From Ferruginibacter sp. (GTDB taxonomy: Bacteria; Bacteroidota; Bacteroidia; Chitinophagales; Chitinophagaceae), in the NCBI GenBank assembly GCA_025357775.1, contig JANXOQ010000268.1:1-12798 (forward strand): a stretch of DNA of 12,798 nucleotides, in the 5' to 3' direction. The notes beneath the pieces were generated by a model, which was not told the DNA's origin, searched no databases, and saw nothing but the letters and a program-made list of their open reading frames with translations. Every line of letters begins with the position of its first letter. Positions within the stretch are counted from its first letter, which is position 1. Shown piece by piece: positions 6,233-12,798 of the stretch. Both the position numbers and the translations under genes were made by a program.

Positions 6233-6265
6233 AAAATGCCTCCAAAGTATCTTGGAGGCATTTTT
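6233..6265. terminator. Bidirectional intrinsic terminator between def and the HtrA gene
   Basis: AAAATGCCTCCAA (6233-6245) and TTGGAGGCATTTT (6252-6264) form a perfect 13-bp stem around a 6-nt loop. The GC core is flanked by A on the left and T on the right, so it can terminate transcripts from both converging genes. Confidence 0.9.
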
Positions 6266-6284
6266 CATAAAATATATAATTTAT

Positions 6285-7829
6285 CTATTCATCTCCAATA
6301 GAAAAAGGATATTCATATAACCCATCATAACCTGGGTAGAAACCACTTATAGTAATTTCCTTTTCGGAACCTATTACATTTTTCAATTCTTCAATAGATG
6401 TTACATCTTTGTCATTTATTTTTAAAATAACAAAACCATCTTTCATTCTACTTTGTTTATCAAAAGCACCATTTGGTTTTATTTTTTTTACGAATACTCC
6501 ACCTTTAATGCCAAACTCTTTTGCACGTTTTGCATCAAGGTTAGCAAAGTCAGCACCTAGCTTATCAGTAAATGCATCAGCTTTTACTACATCAAAATTG
6601 CCGGCTTTATTTTTTAGGGTTACGTTTACTGTATTTTCTTTTCCCTCTCTCATAAATGTAACGGTTATTTTATCGCTTGGTTTATAGCGACTCACTTGCT
6701 CCTGCATTTCTGCACCACTAGTTATACTTGTACCATTTATTTTTGTTATTTCATCGCCTTGGCGTATGCCAGCTTCATAAGCACCACCATCTTTTGGCAC
6801 ACCAGTTGTATATATTCCCGAGGCATCTAAAGGTATTTTAGCCTGCTTTTTTTCTTCATCACTCATATCTCCTGCTGGCGCATATTGTATACCTATATAT
6901 GCACGCTGCACAGTTCCAAATTTTATAATATCGTCTACTACTTTTTTTACAATGTTTACAGGTATTGCATACGAGTAACCGCTATAATAACCAGTAGGCG
7001 ATGCTATGGCAGAGTTTATACCAATTATTTTGCCGTCGGTATTTACTAATGCACCACCACTATTACCCATATTTACAGCAGCATCTGTTTGTATAAAAGA
7101 TTCTACACCTGTGCCCTTATTACCACTTTTATCTTTGTTTAATCCTAGGCTTCTTGCTTTAGCACTTATTATACCTGCAGTTACAGTGGTTTCTAGGTTT
7201 AATGGATAACCAATAGCTAAAACCCATTGTCCTATTTTAGCTTCATCAGAGTTGCCATATATTAAGTATGGTAACCCTTTTGCTTCTACTTTTATTACTG
7301 CTAAATCATAGGCAGCATCTGTGCCTATAACTTTTGCCCTATATGTTTTTTTATTTGTTAATGTTACCATTACTTCATCAGCATTAGCTACTACGTGGTT
7401 GTTGGTTACTATATATCCATCATCACTAATAATAACACCAGAGCCACTTGCACGCTGCTCAGGCACGCTATTATTTCCTCTTCCAAAAAACTGTTCAAAC
7501 ATTTCATCATTGCCAAAAAAATCTCCAAAGGGACTTTGCTGACGCTGCGATTTTGGCAGATTGTTGTTTACTTGCCTTGCATTTGTTTTTGTTTTTATAT
7601 GCACTACTGCTGGTGTTGCAGCTGCAGCAGGTATGGTAAAATCTACCGCACCTAGCGGTGTAGTGCCATCAAATAAGCCTGTTTGTCTTGCATAATTTAT
7701 TGGTGCAATACCATTTGGCTGCCCTGCATACGTGTTGTTGCTTTTTGCATATTTTCCATAGCCCCAAATTACACCTAATGTGGTAATAGCGCTAATGGCT
7801 ACAGTAAATGCGATTTGTTTAAATTTCAT
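6285..7829 (-). CDS. htrA: Do/HtrA-type periplasmic serine protease with two PDZ domains
   Basis: This is a DegP/DegQ-like envelope protease that degrades misfolded exported proteins. The 514-residue product has an N-terminal membrane or signal segment (about 6-24, AFTVAISAITTLGVIWGYG) with no obvious lipobox. The trypsin-like domain spans about 70-305, with the triad H145 (TNNHVV), D175 (AYDLAVIKV) and S257 (GNSGGAL). PDZ1 spans about 308-405 (YIGIQYAP onward) and a shorter PDZ2 about 435-505 (GGVFVKKIKPNGAF onward). The segment SPFGDFFGNDEMFEQFFG (99-116) fits the LA-loop position. The ATG at 7829 is the natural start because the signal segment follows at once. The gene converges on def and lies 206 bp after the acyl-CoA reductase gene on the same strand. 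Confidence 0.95.
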   Translation of the reverse strand: MKFKQIAFTVAISAITTLGVIWGYGKYAKSNNTYAGQPNGIAPINYARQTGLFDGTTPLGAVDFTIPAAAATPAVVHIKTKTNARQVNNNLPKSQRQQSPFGDFFGNDEMFEQFFGRGNNSVPEQRASGSGVIISDDGYIVTNNHVVANADEVMVTLTNKKTYRAKVIGTDAAYDLAVIKVEAKGLPYLIYGNSDEAKIGQWVLAIGYPLNLETTVTAGIISAKARSLGLNKDKSGNKGTGVESFIQTDAAVNMGNSGGALVNTDGKIIGINSAIASPTGYYSGYSYAIPVNIVKKVVDDIIKFGTVQRAYIGIQYAPAGDMSDEEKKQAKIPLDASGIYTTGVPKDGGAYEAGIRQGDEITKINGTSITSGAEMQEQVSRYKPSDKITVTFMREGKENTVNVTLKNKAGNFDVVKADAFTDKLGADFANLDAKRAKEFGIKGGVFVKKIKPNGAFDKQSRMKDGFVILKINDKDVTSIEELKNVIGSEKEITISGFYPGYDGLYEYPFSIGDE

Positions 7830-7960
7830 GTTTTTAAATTTTAAATTTTTAGTTTTTGTAGAAGTAAATCAAATTTTGTGCCTTTACATAACAAAGTAAC
7901 GATATACTGACAAAATGTTATTTACCACAAAACCTATTTAACATTAAATTAGTAAAAGCT

Positions 7961-7995
7961 TCGTAGTTAGTCAATTTTTATTATTAAAACTACGA
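7961..7995. terminator. Possible hairpin between the acyl-CoA reductase and HtrA genes
   Basis: TCGTAGTT (7961-7968) pairs perfectly with AACTACGA (7988-7995) around a 19-nt A+T-rich loop. A T6 run follows on the + side (7996-8001), and AGCTTTT follows on the - side, downstream of the acyl-CoA reductase stop. It could end that minus-strand transcript, but the loop is long and the stem short. Confidence 0.35.
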
Positions 7996-8035
7996 TTTTT
8001 TAGGCAGAGTTGTTTTTGATTTTTTACTATTAGGT

Positions 8036-9031
8036 TTATAGTTCTAATAAAAATTGAATTGTATCTACTCCATCTGCATAGTTAAATAAATTTGGGTTTT
8101 GTGCCTCACCAAAAGCAATAAGATTATTACTTACTATACTTTGTACATCGTCGGTATTTTGTAAGCTAACAATTGTAGTATTTAGGTCATCATAATATTC
8201 ATAAAACAATTGGCTTATTGGTGAAAATAATCCTTTGTTTTCTACCAACAGTGTAGCCTCGTTGGTCATATAAAACACATTGTTTAGTAAAATAATAGAC
8301 AAATTATAATCGTAATTGTTTTTATATTTATGGTGGTCAGCAAAGTATTTATAAGGAGCAAAAGAATTTAGGAGTGCTTCAAAATTATATCCTTTTGGTA
8401 CATATAATTTAGTAACGTTTCTACAGCCAAGTCCAAAGTAAAGATGTACATCATTTGCCAATGCTATAAGTTCTTTAGCGGTTTCATTGCCTGTTAATAT
8501 TGCCACCGAAGTTCTGTTTTTACGAATAATGTGTGGGTATTTACCAAAATATTCTTCAAATGTGGTAGCTGCATTATTACCACCTGTAGCTATGTAGGCA
8601 TCGCACCCTTTTAGCATATCTGCAAACGAAATATGGTTTTGTATTTCTGCATCCAAGCTATATAAATATTTTACTAAATGCTTTAATAAAATATTGTCTT
8701 TGCTAGATAATTTTATGGTTTGATAATGTCCGCTTATAAATACGGCTAAAAAGTCGTGAAAGCCTACTAATGGGATATTTCCTGCCATTACTATGCCTAT
8801 GTTTTTAGGTAAAATGTTATCATCTAAATGGTAATGTGCTACCCATTTTTTTAATGCATCTTTTGTTAAAAAATTATCTGCAATTTGATTCGCCGCATGT
8901 TGTATAAACTCAAGTGTAAACCATCCGTTTTTATAACTAGCTTGTTCTTTGGCATTTTTCCATTCTTCGGAGTTTGATTTTAAATATTCACCAGCCTTTA
9001 CCAATAATTCAATTCTTTCTTGTATGTTCAT
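8036..9031 (-). CDS. LuxC-like acyl-CoA reductase
   Basis: This 331-residue protein belongs to the LuxC/acyl-CoA reductase family, which reduces fatty acyl thioesters to aldehydes with NAD(P)H. Family blocks visible are GIVMAGNIPLVGFHDFLAVF (79-98), IKLSSKDNILL (106-116), YIATGGNNAATTFEEYF (146-162), and FGLGCRNVTKLYVP (199-212), whose C203 is the expected acyl-accepting cysteine. The start is taken at 9031 (MNIQERIELLVKAG). The open frame continues upstream, but that extension would run over the ferredoxin gene on the other strand and reads as non-coding. No luciferase or other lux genes are nearby, so bioluminescence is unlikely. It is divergent from the ferredoxin gene, which may be a functional partner. 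The physiological substrate is unknown. Confidence 0.85.
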   Translation of the reverse strand: MNIQERIELLVKAGEYLKSNSEEWKNAKEQASYKNGWFTLEFIQHAANQIADNFLTKDALKKWVAHYHLDDNILPKNIGIVMAGNIPLVGFHDFLAVFISGHYQTIKLSSKDNILLKHLVKYLYSLDAEIQNHISFADMLKGCDAYIATGGNNAATTFEEYFGKYPHIIRKNRTSVAILTGNETAKELIALANDVHLYFGLGCRNVTKLYVPKGYNFEALLNSFAPYKYFADHHKYKNNYDYNLSIILLNNVFYMTNEATLLVENKGLFSPISQLFYEYYDDLNTTIVSLQNTDDVQSIVSNNLIAFGEAQNPNLFNYADGVDTIQFLLEL

Positions 9032-9052
9032 TAGGTTATTATTAAATTGCAG

Positions 9053-9060
9053 CAAAATTA
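9053..9060 (-). promoter_or_regulatory. Possible -7 element of the acyl-CoA reductase gene
   Basis: Read on the minus strand this is TAATTTTG, an exact TAnnTTTG match, 21 bp before the ATG at 9031. It is followed by CTGC, much as other -7 boxes in this lineage are followed by C. No good TTG lies at the expected -33 distance, and the box sits in the 34-bp gap shared with the divergent ferredoxin gene. Confidence 0.4.
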
Positions 9061-9065
9061 CAAAG

Positions 9066-9413
9066 ATGGCAATTAAAATAACAGATGAATGTATAAACTG
9101 CGGCGCTTGCGAGCCCGAATGTCCTAATAACGCAATATATGAGGGCGGAGTAGAATGGGCAATATCTGATGGTACTAGTATAAAAGGTGCTTTTAATTTA
9201 ATGGATGGAAGCTCTATGGATGCTGATAAACGCAATGCACCCGTGGCTGCTGATGTTTATTACATTGTAACAAATAAATGTACAGAATGCCAAGGTTTTC
9301 ATGAAGAACCACAATGTGCTGCTGTATGCCCCGTAGATTGCTGTGTGCCAGATGACGATTACAAAGAAACTGTGGAGCAATTAATGGATAAAAAAACACG
9401 CTTACACATATAG
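9066..9413 (+). CDS. 2[4Fe-4S] dicluster ferredoxin
   Basis: This 115-residue electron carrier has two cluster motifs. The first is CINCGACEPECP (C9, C12, C15, C19). The second is CTECQGFHEEPQCAAVCP (C72, C75, C84, C88), with eight residues between its second and third cysteines as in Alvin-type ferredoxins. Extra cysteines are present at C92 and C93. About 50 residues separate the two motifs, far more than in classical 60-80-residue ferredoxins. This longer form is, as I recall, the usual one in Bacteroidota. The start MAIKITDECINCG is chosen because the first motif follows immediately; an upstream in-frame ATG would place the start deep inside the divergent reductase gene. It may pass electrons to or from a partner linked to the neighbouring acyl-CoA reductase, which is inference. 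Confidence 0.92.
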   Translation: MAIKITDECINCGACEPECPNNAIYEGGVEWAISDGTSIKGAFNLMDGSSMDADKRNAPVAADVYYIVTNKCTECQGFHEEPQCAAVCPVDCCVPDDDYKETVEQLMDKKTRLHI

Positions 9414-9510
9414 CTTAAAACATTATTAAATTAGTGCAATATTTGAAATAAAACTTATTGTATTTAGATTATTTAACTACCATACTTTGCCATTTATTTT
9501 TACAATGTAG

Positions 9511-9545
9511 AATAAAGTAAGAAACTGGTTACTTTATTTTATTTA
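9511..9545 (+). terminator. Terminator-like hairpin after the ferredoxin gene
   Basis: AATAAAGTAA (9511-9520) and TTACTTTATT (9529-9538) form a perfect 10-bp stem with an 8-nt loop, followed by TTATTTA. The stem is A+T-rich, so it is weaker than the one after def. A second small inverted repeat, ACTTAG/CTAAGT (9549-9554 and 9561-9566), follows directly. The rest of the 9414-9672 gap is plain A+T-rich DNA. Confidence 0.45.
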
Positions 9546-9672
9546 CATACTTAGCAAAAACTAAGTAAATTAAATTGTGTAAAATTTATTTTAATTTATT
9601 GGTAATGGCTTACTAAATCAGCTATACAAATTAATGTTTTACAAATAATTCAATTTTTCCAATTTATTTTAA

Positions 9673-10158
9673 ATGATTAAATATATAAAATATTTTCTTT
9701 TTGTTTGGTTAATAATGTTTGTGATTTTATCATGCAATACATCTACAAAAAAACAAAATGCTTTTGCGGAGATGGAGAGGTTAGTTTTATTAAAAGTAGA
9801 TAAAGAATTTGCAGCTACGAGTGCAGCCAAAGGTATGAAAAATGCTTATTTGGAATACATAGATAGCAATGGTGTTTTGCTAAGGCCTAATAGCTTACCA
9901 ATTATTTCTGCTGAGGCTGTTGATTACATAATTTCTCTAAAAGATACTGGGTTTGTGATAGAATGGAAGCCATCAAATGCAGTTGTAGCAAGGTCTTTAG
10001 AGCTTGGGTATACCTATGGAGTTTATAAAATAGTAGTGCCGGCAAGCGGCAATATTATATATGGAACATATATTACTGTTTGGAAAAAACAAGCTGATGG
10101 AAATTGGAAATTTGTTTTGCAAAGTAATAATGAAGGAGTAGGTAATGAGCCAATTTGA
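9673..10158 (+). CDS. DUF4440 / SnoaL-like lipoprotein
   Basis: This 161-residue product starts with a lipoprotein signal peptide: a hydrophobic stretch (about 5-19) ending in ILSC, with lipidation expected at C21. The mature part reads as a small NTF2/SnoaL-like (DUF4440) domain. The pattern is LLKVDKEFAATSAAKGMKNA (39-58), then YLEYIDSNGVLLRPN, a central IEWKPSNAVVARSLELGYTY (95-114), and a final ITVWKKQADGNWKFVLQSNN (134-153). DUF4440 proteins in this phylum often carry this GMK-AFLEYID-GVLLRP pattern. No catalytic role is established and none is assigned here. It is probably anchored facing the periplasm. It precedes ddl by 83 bp, so co-transcription is possible but not shown. Confidence 0.8.
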   Translation: MIKYIKYFLFVWLIMFVILSCNTSTKKQNAFAEMERLVLLKVDKEFAATSAAKGMKNAYLEYIDSNGVLLRPNSLPIISAEAVDYIISLKDTGFVIEWKPSNAVVARSLELGYTYGVYKIVVPASGNIIYGTYITVWKKQADGNWKFVLQSNNEGVGNEPI

Positions 10159-10241
10159 TAATATGATAATGTGCTAGTAAGAAAATTTGAAAACTTTCAT
10201 TTAAAAATGCTTGGGTATTAAAACAATAAATAGAATAAAAA

Positions 10242-11222
10242 ATGCAAAAGAAAATAGCGTTGGTTACGGGTGGTTACTCTGGTGAGTCAGTTATTTCGTA
10301 TAAAAGTGCTGCTACTATACAAAATAATTTAGATACCGATAAATGGGATTGTTATTTAATAGACATTCACCCAGATGGATGGTTTTATATGGCTGCAAAT
10401 GGCGAAAAAATACAAGTAAATAAAAATGATTTTTCTATAAATATTGATGGCGCTAAAATAAATTTTGATGCAGTATTAGTAGGCTTGCATGGTACACCAG
10501 GCGAAGATGGAAAACTGCAAGGCTATTTTGATTGTTTAAAAATCCCTTACACATCTTGCAATGCAGCTACCTCTGCTCTTACTTTTAATAAACGATATAC
10601 GGTTGCTGTTGCTGCGTTTTCGGGTATTAATGTGGCTAAATCTGTACATCTTTTTAAAAATGATGGCGTCACTACTGATAATATTTTAGCACAAATATGC
10701 TTACCAGTATTTGTAAAACCAAATAATGGCGGTAGTAGCATAGGTATGAGCAAAGTAAACAAAGCGGAAGATTTAAAAAAGGCTTTGGATAAAGCTTTTA
10801 AAGAAGATGAACAAGTATTGGTAGAAGAATTTATACAAGGTCGTGAGTTTACCATTGGTGTTTTTAAAACAAAAGGAAACATTATCACCTTGCCAATGAC
10901 AGAAGTAACAACCAAAAACGATTTTTTTGATTTTGAAGCAAAATATGAAGGAAAAAGTGAAGAGACAACACCAGCAAATATATCAGAAGAAAAAGCTGAT
11001 AAAATAAGAGCTGCTGCAAAAAAAATATACCAAGTATTTAATTGTAATGGTGTAGTAAGGATAGATTTTATTTTCAACGAATTAAAAGATGCACCTTACA
11101 TGCTTGAGATAAATACAGTACCAGGGCAGAGTGCGGCAAGTATTATACCACAACAAGTAATAGCTGCTGGTAGTAATTTAAGAGAATTTTATAGTTTATT
11201 GCTAGAAGAATGTTTAAGTTGA
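10242..11222 (+). CDS. ddl: D-alanine--D-alanine ligase
   Basis: Ddl makes the D-Ala-D-Ala dipeptide for peptidoglycan, using ATP in the cytoplasm. The 326-residue ATP-grasp protein has GGYSGESVIS (10-19, with E15 in the substrate loop), LHGTPGEDGKLQGYFDCLKI (82-101) with PYT next, FVKPNNGGSSIGMSKV (157-172), and VEEFIQGREFTIGVF (194-208). It also has RIDFIFNE (273-280) and MLEINTVPG (287-295), the last holding metal-binding Glu/Asn residues. All key motifs look intact. The ATG follows an A-rich stretch. A PASTA membrane protein follows after 44 bp, a linkage of two cell-wall functions that I recall from other Bacteroidota. The terminal amide-determining loop gives no sign of D-Ala-D-Lac specificity that I can judge by eye. 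Confidence 0.96.
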   Translation: MQKKIALVTGGYSGESVISYKSAATIQNNLDTDKWDCYLIDIHPDGWFYMAANGEKIQVNKNDFSINIDGAKINFDAVLVGLHGTPGEDGKLQGYFDCLKIPYTSCNAATSALTFNKRYTVAVAAFSGINVAKSVHLFKNDGVTTDNILAQICLPVFVKPNNGGSSIGMSKVNKAEDLKKALDKAFKEDEQVLVEEFIQGREFTIGVFKTKGNIITLPMTEVTTKNDFFDFEAKYEGKSEETTPANISEEKADKIRAAAKKIYQVFNCNGVVRIDFIFNELKDAPYMLEINTVPGQSAASIIPQQVIAAGSNLREFYSLLLEECLS

Positions 11223-11266
11223 TGCTTATATTGCAAATATTAATATTAAAAATAAAATAGTTTATT

Positions 11267-12157
11267 GTGTTTAAATTTTTAACCCACAGGCATTTTTTAA
11301 TAAACTTGCTTGTAATGATTTGCCTTATTGCATTGCTCATTTGGGGCTTTTTGCTTACACTTGGTATGATTACTAAACACGGAGATTACCTAACAGTACC
11401 CAATGTTTTAAAAAAATCTACAGCAGAATCTATTAAACTGCTAGAAAGTAAAGGATTTACAGTGCAAGTACAAGATTCAGTATACACAGATACAGCAAAA
11501 TTGGGTACAGTTTTAAAACAATTTCCTGAGGGAAATAGTATGGTAAAAGTAAATAGACTTGTAATGCTTACTGTAAACCGAGTTACACTGCCAATGGTAG
11601 ATATGCCAGCACTTGTAAGTAAGTCTAAGGAATATGCTATTGAATTATTAGAGCGAGGGCATCTAAAGCTTGGTGATACTATTTTTAAACCAAGCTATAT
11701 GATGGGTGCTGTTATTGAGCAACAAATAAATGGAGTACCAGTTTTAGCAGCATCAAAAATTCCTTGGGGAAGTAAAGTTGATTTAGTAATTGGGTCTGGG
11801 TTATCTAATGAACAATTTATGGTACCTTCTTTGCTTGGGCTTTCAATAAATGAGGCTAAAGCTATATTAGAAGAAAAAGGGTTACAACTAGCATCTGTAA
11901 TATTAGATGCTGGTACCACAGATACTGCAAATGCTTTTGTATACAAACAAAACCCTCCTACATTTACTGAAGATAAAACCCCCGTATATATTAGGGCTGG
12001 ACAAGTGATGGACTTGTGGGGTAATAAAGTAATGATAACACCGGTAGATACTGTAACTATGGTACAAGAGCCAGATACCGATATAAAAAGCACAGAAGAA
12101 ATAGCAAAAAAAAAGAAAAAAAGTAAAATAAAGACAACAGATAGAAAAGATGAATAA
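11267..12157 (+). CDS. PASTA-domain membrane protein (GTG start)
   Basis: This 296-residue protein has a short cytoplasmic N-terminus (MFKFLTHRHF), one membrane helix (about 11-34) and three PASTA repeats outside: about 42-107 (TVPNVLKKSTAESIKLLESK onward), 108-179 (PMVDMPALVSKSKEYAIELL onward) and 183-253 (MVPSLLGLSINEAKAILEEK onward). PASTA domains bind peptidoglycan fragments or beta-lactams in kinases and penicillin-binding proteins; here no kinase or transpeptidase domain is attached. The tail is Lys-rich (KKKKKSKIK). The start is GTG: an in-frame TAG lies two codons upstream and the next ATG would cut into the membrane helix, while MFKF fits the family's usual beginning. It lies 44 bp after ddl and overlaps the rhodanese gene by 8 bp. 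Confidence 0.88.
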   Translation: MFKFLTHRHFLINLLVMICLIALLIWGFLLTLGMITKHGDYLTVPNVLKKSTAESIKLLESKGFTVQVQDSVYTDTAKLGTVLKQFPEGNSMVKVNRLVMLTVNRVTLPMVDMPALVSKSKEYAIELLERGHLKLGDTIFKPSYMMGAVIEQQINGVPVLAASKIPWGSKVDLVIGSGLSNEQFMVPSLLGLSINEAKAILEEKGLQLASVILDAGTTDTANAFVYKQNPPTFTEDKTPVYIRAGQVMDLWGNKVMITPVDTVTMVQEPDTDIKSTEEIAKKKKKSKIKTTDRKDE

Positions 12158-12449
12158 TATTTCAGTATCAAAATTAAAAGAAAGATTACTAAACGCAGAA
12201 ATCATAAATCTGTTAGACGTACGTGAGCAAGATGAACGTGCAGAATTTAACATTGGTGGAACTTTTATACCGCTTGGGCAAATAATGACAATGCAGGTTG
12301 ATGAACTTGAAGACTTAAAAAAAGAAGAAATAATATGCTACTGCAGAAGTGGTAAGCGTAGTATGCAAGCTGTATTAATGCTTGAAACAATGGGTTTTAC
12401 CAATGTAGTAAATTTAGATGGTGGAATGATCGCATGGCAGGCCAACTAA
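12150..12449 (+). CDS. Single-domain rhodanese-like protein
   Basis: This 99-residue cytoplasmic protein is one rhodanese domain. It has the N-terminal LLDVREQDERAEFNIGGTFI (21-40), the active-site loop CRSGKR with C65 as persulfide-forming cysteine, and the closing LDGGMIAW. The six-residue active loop is normal for sulfurtransferases, as opposed to Cdc25-like phosphatases. Likely roles are sulfur relay or thiol chemistry; the donor and acceptor are unknown. Its ATG overlaps the end of the PASTA gene (ATGAATAA), implying translational coupling and one transcript. A hairpin 21 bp downstream may end that transcript. Confidence 0.9.
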   Translation: MNNISVSKLKERLLNAEIINLLDVREQDERAEFNIGGTFIPLGQIMTMQVDELEDLKKEEIICYCRSGKRSMQAVLMLETMGFTNVVNLDGGMIAWQAN

Positions 12450-12470
12450 TAATAATTTTAGAATTTGAAT

Positions 12471-12503
12471 AAGCATGCTTCATTTTTTTGTGAAACATGT
12501 TTT
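12471..12503 (+). terminator. Terminator-like hairpin after the rhodanese gene
   Basis: AAGCATGCTTCA (12471-12482) pairs with TGAAACATGTTT (12491-12502) over 12 positions with one mismatch and one G-U pair, around a T7G loop. TATCTT follows. The left arm also contains the palindrome AAGCATGCTT. It probably ends the ddl-PASTA-rhodanese transcript. Confidence 0.55.
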
Positions 12504-12798
12504 ATCTTAAAAAAATGTGTACACCCGAGGTTATAGTAAGTTATGAGTTTAAATAGACCAACTACAAAGGTTGCTTATGACCCACTTTTCTGAAAACTTA
12601 ATTTTTAAAGAGTTAGATAAAATCCTGAGCTTTTAGAGGCGTTTAAGGTGCCAGTTTCATATTTTTATAAACGAATACATATCAAACAAACTGGCGCCAA
12701 AAAAATATTAATTATCCATTATATATTACAGAAAAAGAAAAATAGTATATTTCTTTTAGCTGAGTTTTTCAACCTTTACTAAAAAAGATACTTGTGAG
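12504..12798. other. Gene-free 3' region with broken reading frames
   Basis: No intact gene or RNA gene is recognised. A short frame at 12577-12636 reads MTHFSENLIFKELDKILSF then stop. Another frame, open from about 12619, reads NPELLEAFKVPVSYFYKRIH and continues open to a TAA near 12779. Joined by a frameshift, the two look more protein-like than random A+T-rich DNA, so a decayed gene is possible. The window ends at 12798, so what follows is not seen. Confidence 0.3.
12647..12698. repeat. Long-loop inverted repeat GGTGCCAGTTT / AAACTGGCGCC
   Basis: The 11-bp arms at 12647-12657 and 12688-12698 match at 10 of 11 positions (the odd pair is G-T, so it can pair in RNA) around a 30-nt A+T-rich loop. 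An A7 run follows on +. It is relatively GC-rich for this region. A terminal repeat of a small element, a protein site or an RNA hairpin are all possible. Confidence 0.4.

Noticed and set aside
8036..9031. Part of a bioluminescence (lux) operon
   Set aside because: No luciferase, thioesterase or synthetase genes are nearby; LuxC-like reductases occur in non-luminous Bacteroidota.
8949..9065. N-terminal extension of the ferredoxin by 39 residues
   Set aside because: It lies inside the divergent reductase gene, has no ferredoxin-like sequence, and the first cluster motif fits a start at 9066.
9032..9235. N-terminal extension of the acyl-CoA reductase by 68 residues
   Set aside because: It would lie over the ferredoxin coding sequence on the other strand and reads as non-coding; MNIQERIELLVKAG at 9031 is a typical start.
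10547..11077. Long minus-strand open frame inside ddl
   Set aside because: ddl motifs on + are complete and the antisense product resembles no family.
11695..12253. Minus-strand frames opposite the PASTA and rhodanese genes
   Set aside because: The hydrophobic Phe/Ser-rich translation is an artefact of Lys-rich coding on +.
12450..12798. tRNA or other standard RNA gene in the final gap
   Set aside because: No cloverleaf or recognisable RNA motif was found by eye on either strand.

Overview
The window reads as chromosomal DNA of a member of the Bacteroidota, most likely near the Chitinophagaceae. The clues are high A+T content, start codons without Shine-Dalgarno sites, several TAnnTTTG-type -7 promoter elements just upstream of genes, bacillithiol synthesis (BshC), a free-standing PASTA membrane protein next to ddl, and a LuxC-like acyl-CoA reductase beside a dicluster ferredoxin. 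No database search was possible, so the lineage is inferred from gene content and style.

Layout. 1-464: a short lipoprotein-like reading frame that looks broken by a frameshift (+), a possible small membrane protein (-), and the rimO promoter. 465-4098: three housekeeping genes on +, rimO (ribosomal protein S12 methylthiotransferase), bshC (last step of bacillithiol synthesis) and ruvX (YqgF-family nuclease). Both intergenic gaps here hold repeat-like palindromic sequence; one supplies the rimO stop codon and the other separates bshC from a second, diverged copy of its own 3' end. 4099-5474: a Fic-domain gene preceded by a regular array of four dyad elements. 5580-6158: def, converging on an HtrA/DegP-type periplasmic protease (6285-7829, -) across a strong bidirectional terminator. 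8036-9031 (-) and 9066-9413 (+): a LuxC-like acyl-CoA reductase and a 2[4Fe-4S] ferredoxin, divergent from a 34-bp gap. 9673-12449 (+): a DUF4440-like lipoprotein, ddl, a PASTA-repeat membrane protein and a small rhodanese, the last two overlapping. 12450-12798: no intact gene, but a terminator-like hairpin, a long inverted repeat and broken reading frames.

How the parts fit. Most genes are core functions: translation (rimO, def), thiol redox (bshC, rhodanese), nucleic-acid maintenance (ruvX), envelope quality control (HtrA) and cell wall (ddl, PASTA). The main anomaly is the Fic gene with its operator-like array between ruvX and def. Four 26-29 bp dyads built from TGAGYTAT-like half-sites are separated by exactly 15 bp each. 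The last dyad overlaps a perfect TATATTTG -7 element and runs into the start codon, and the Fic protein ends in a predicted winged helix. This suggests a self-regulated Fic module, which I regard as the best candidate for an undescribed system here.
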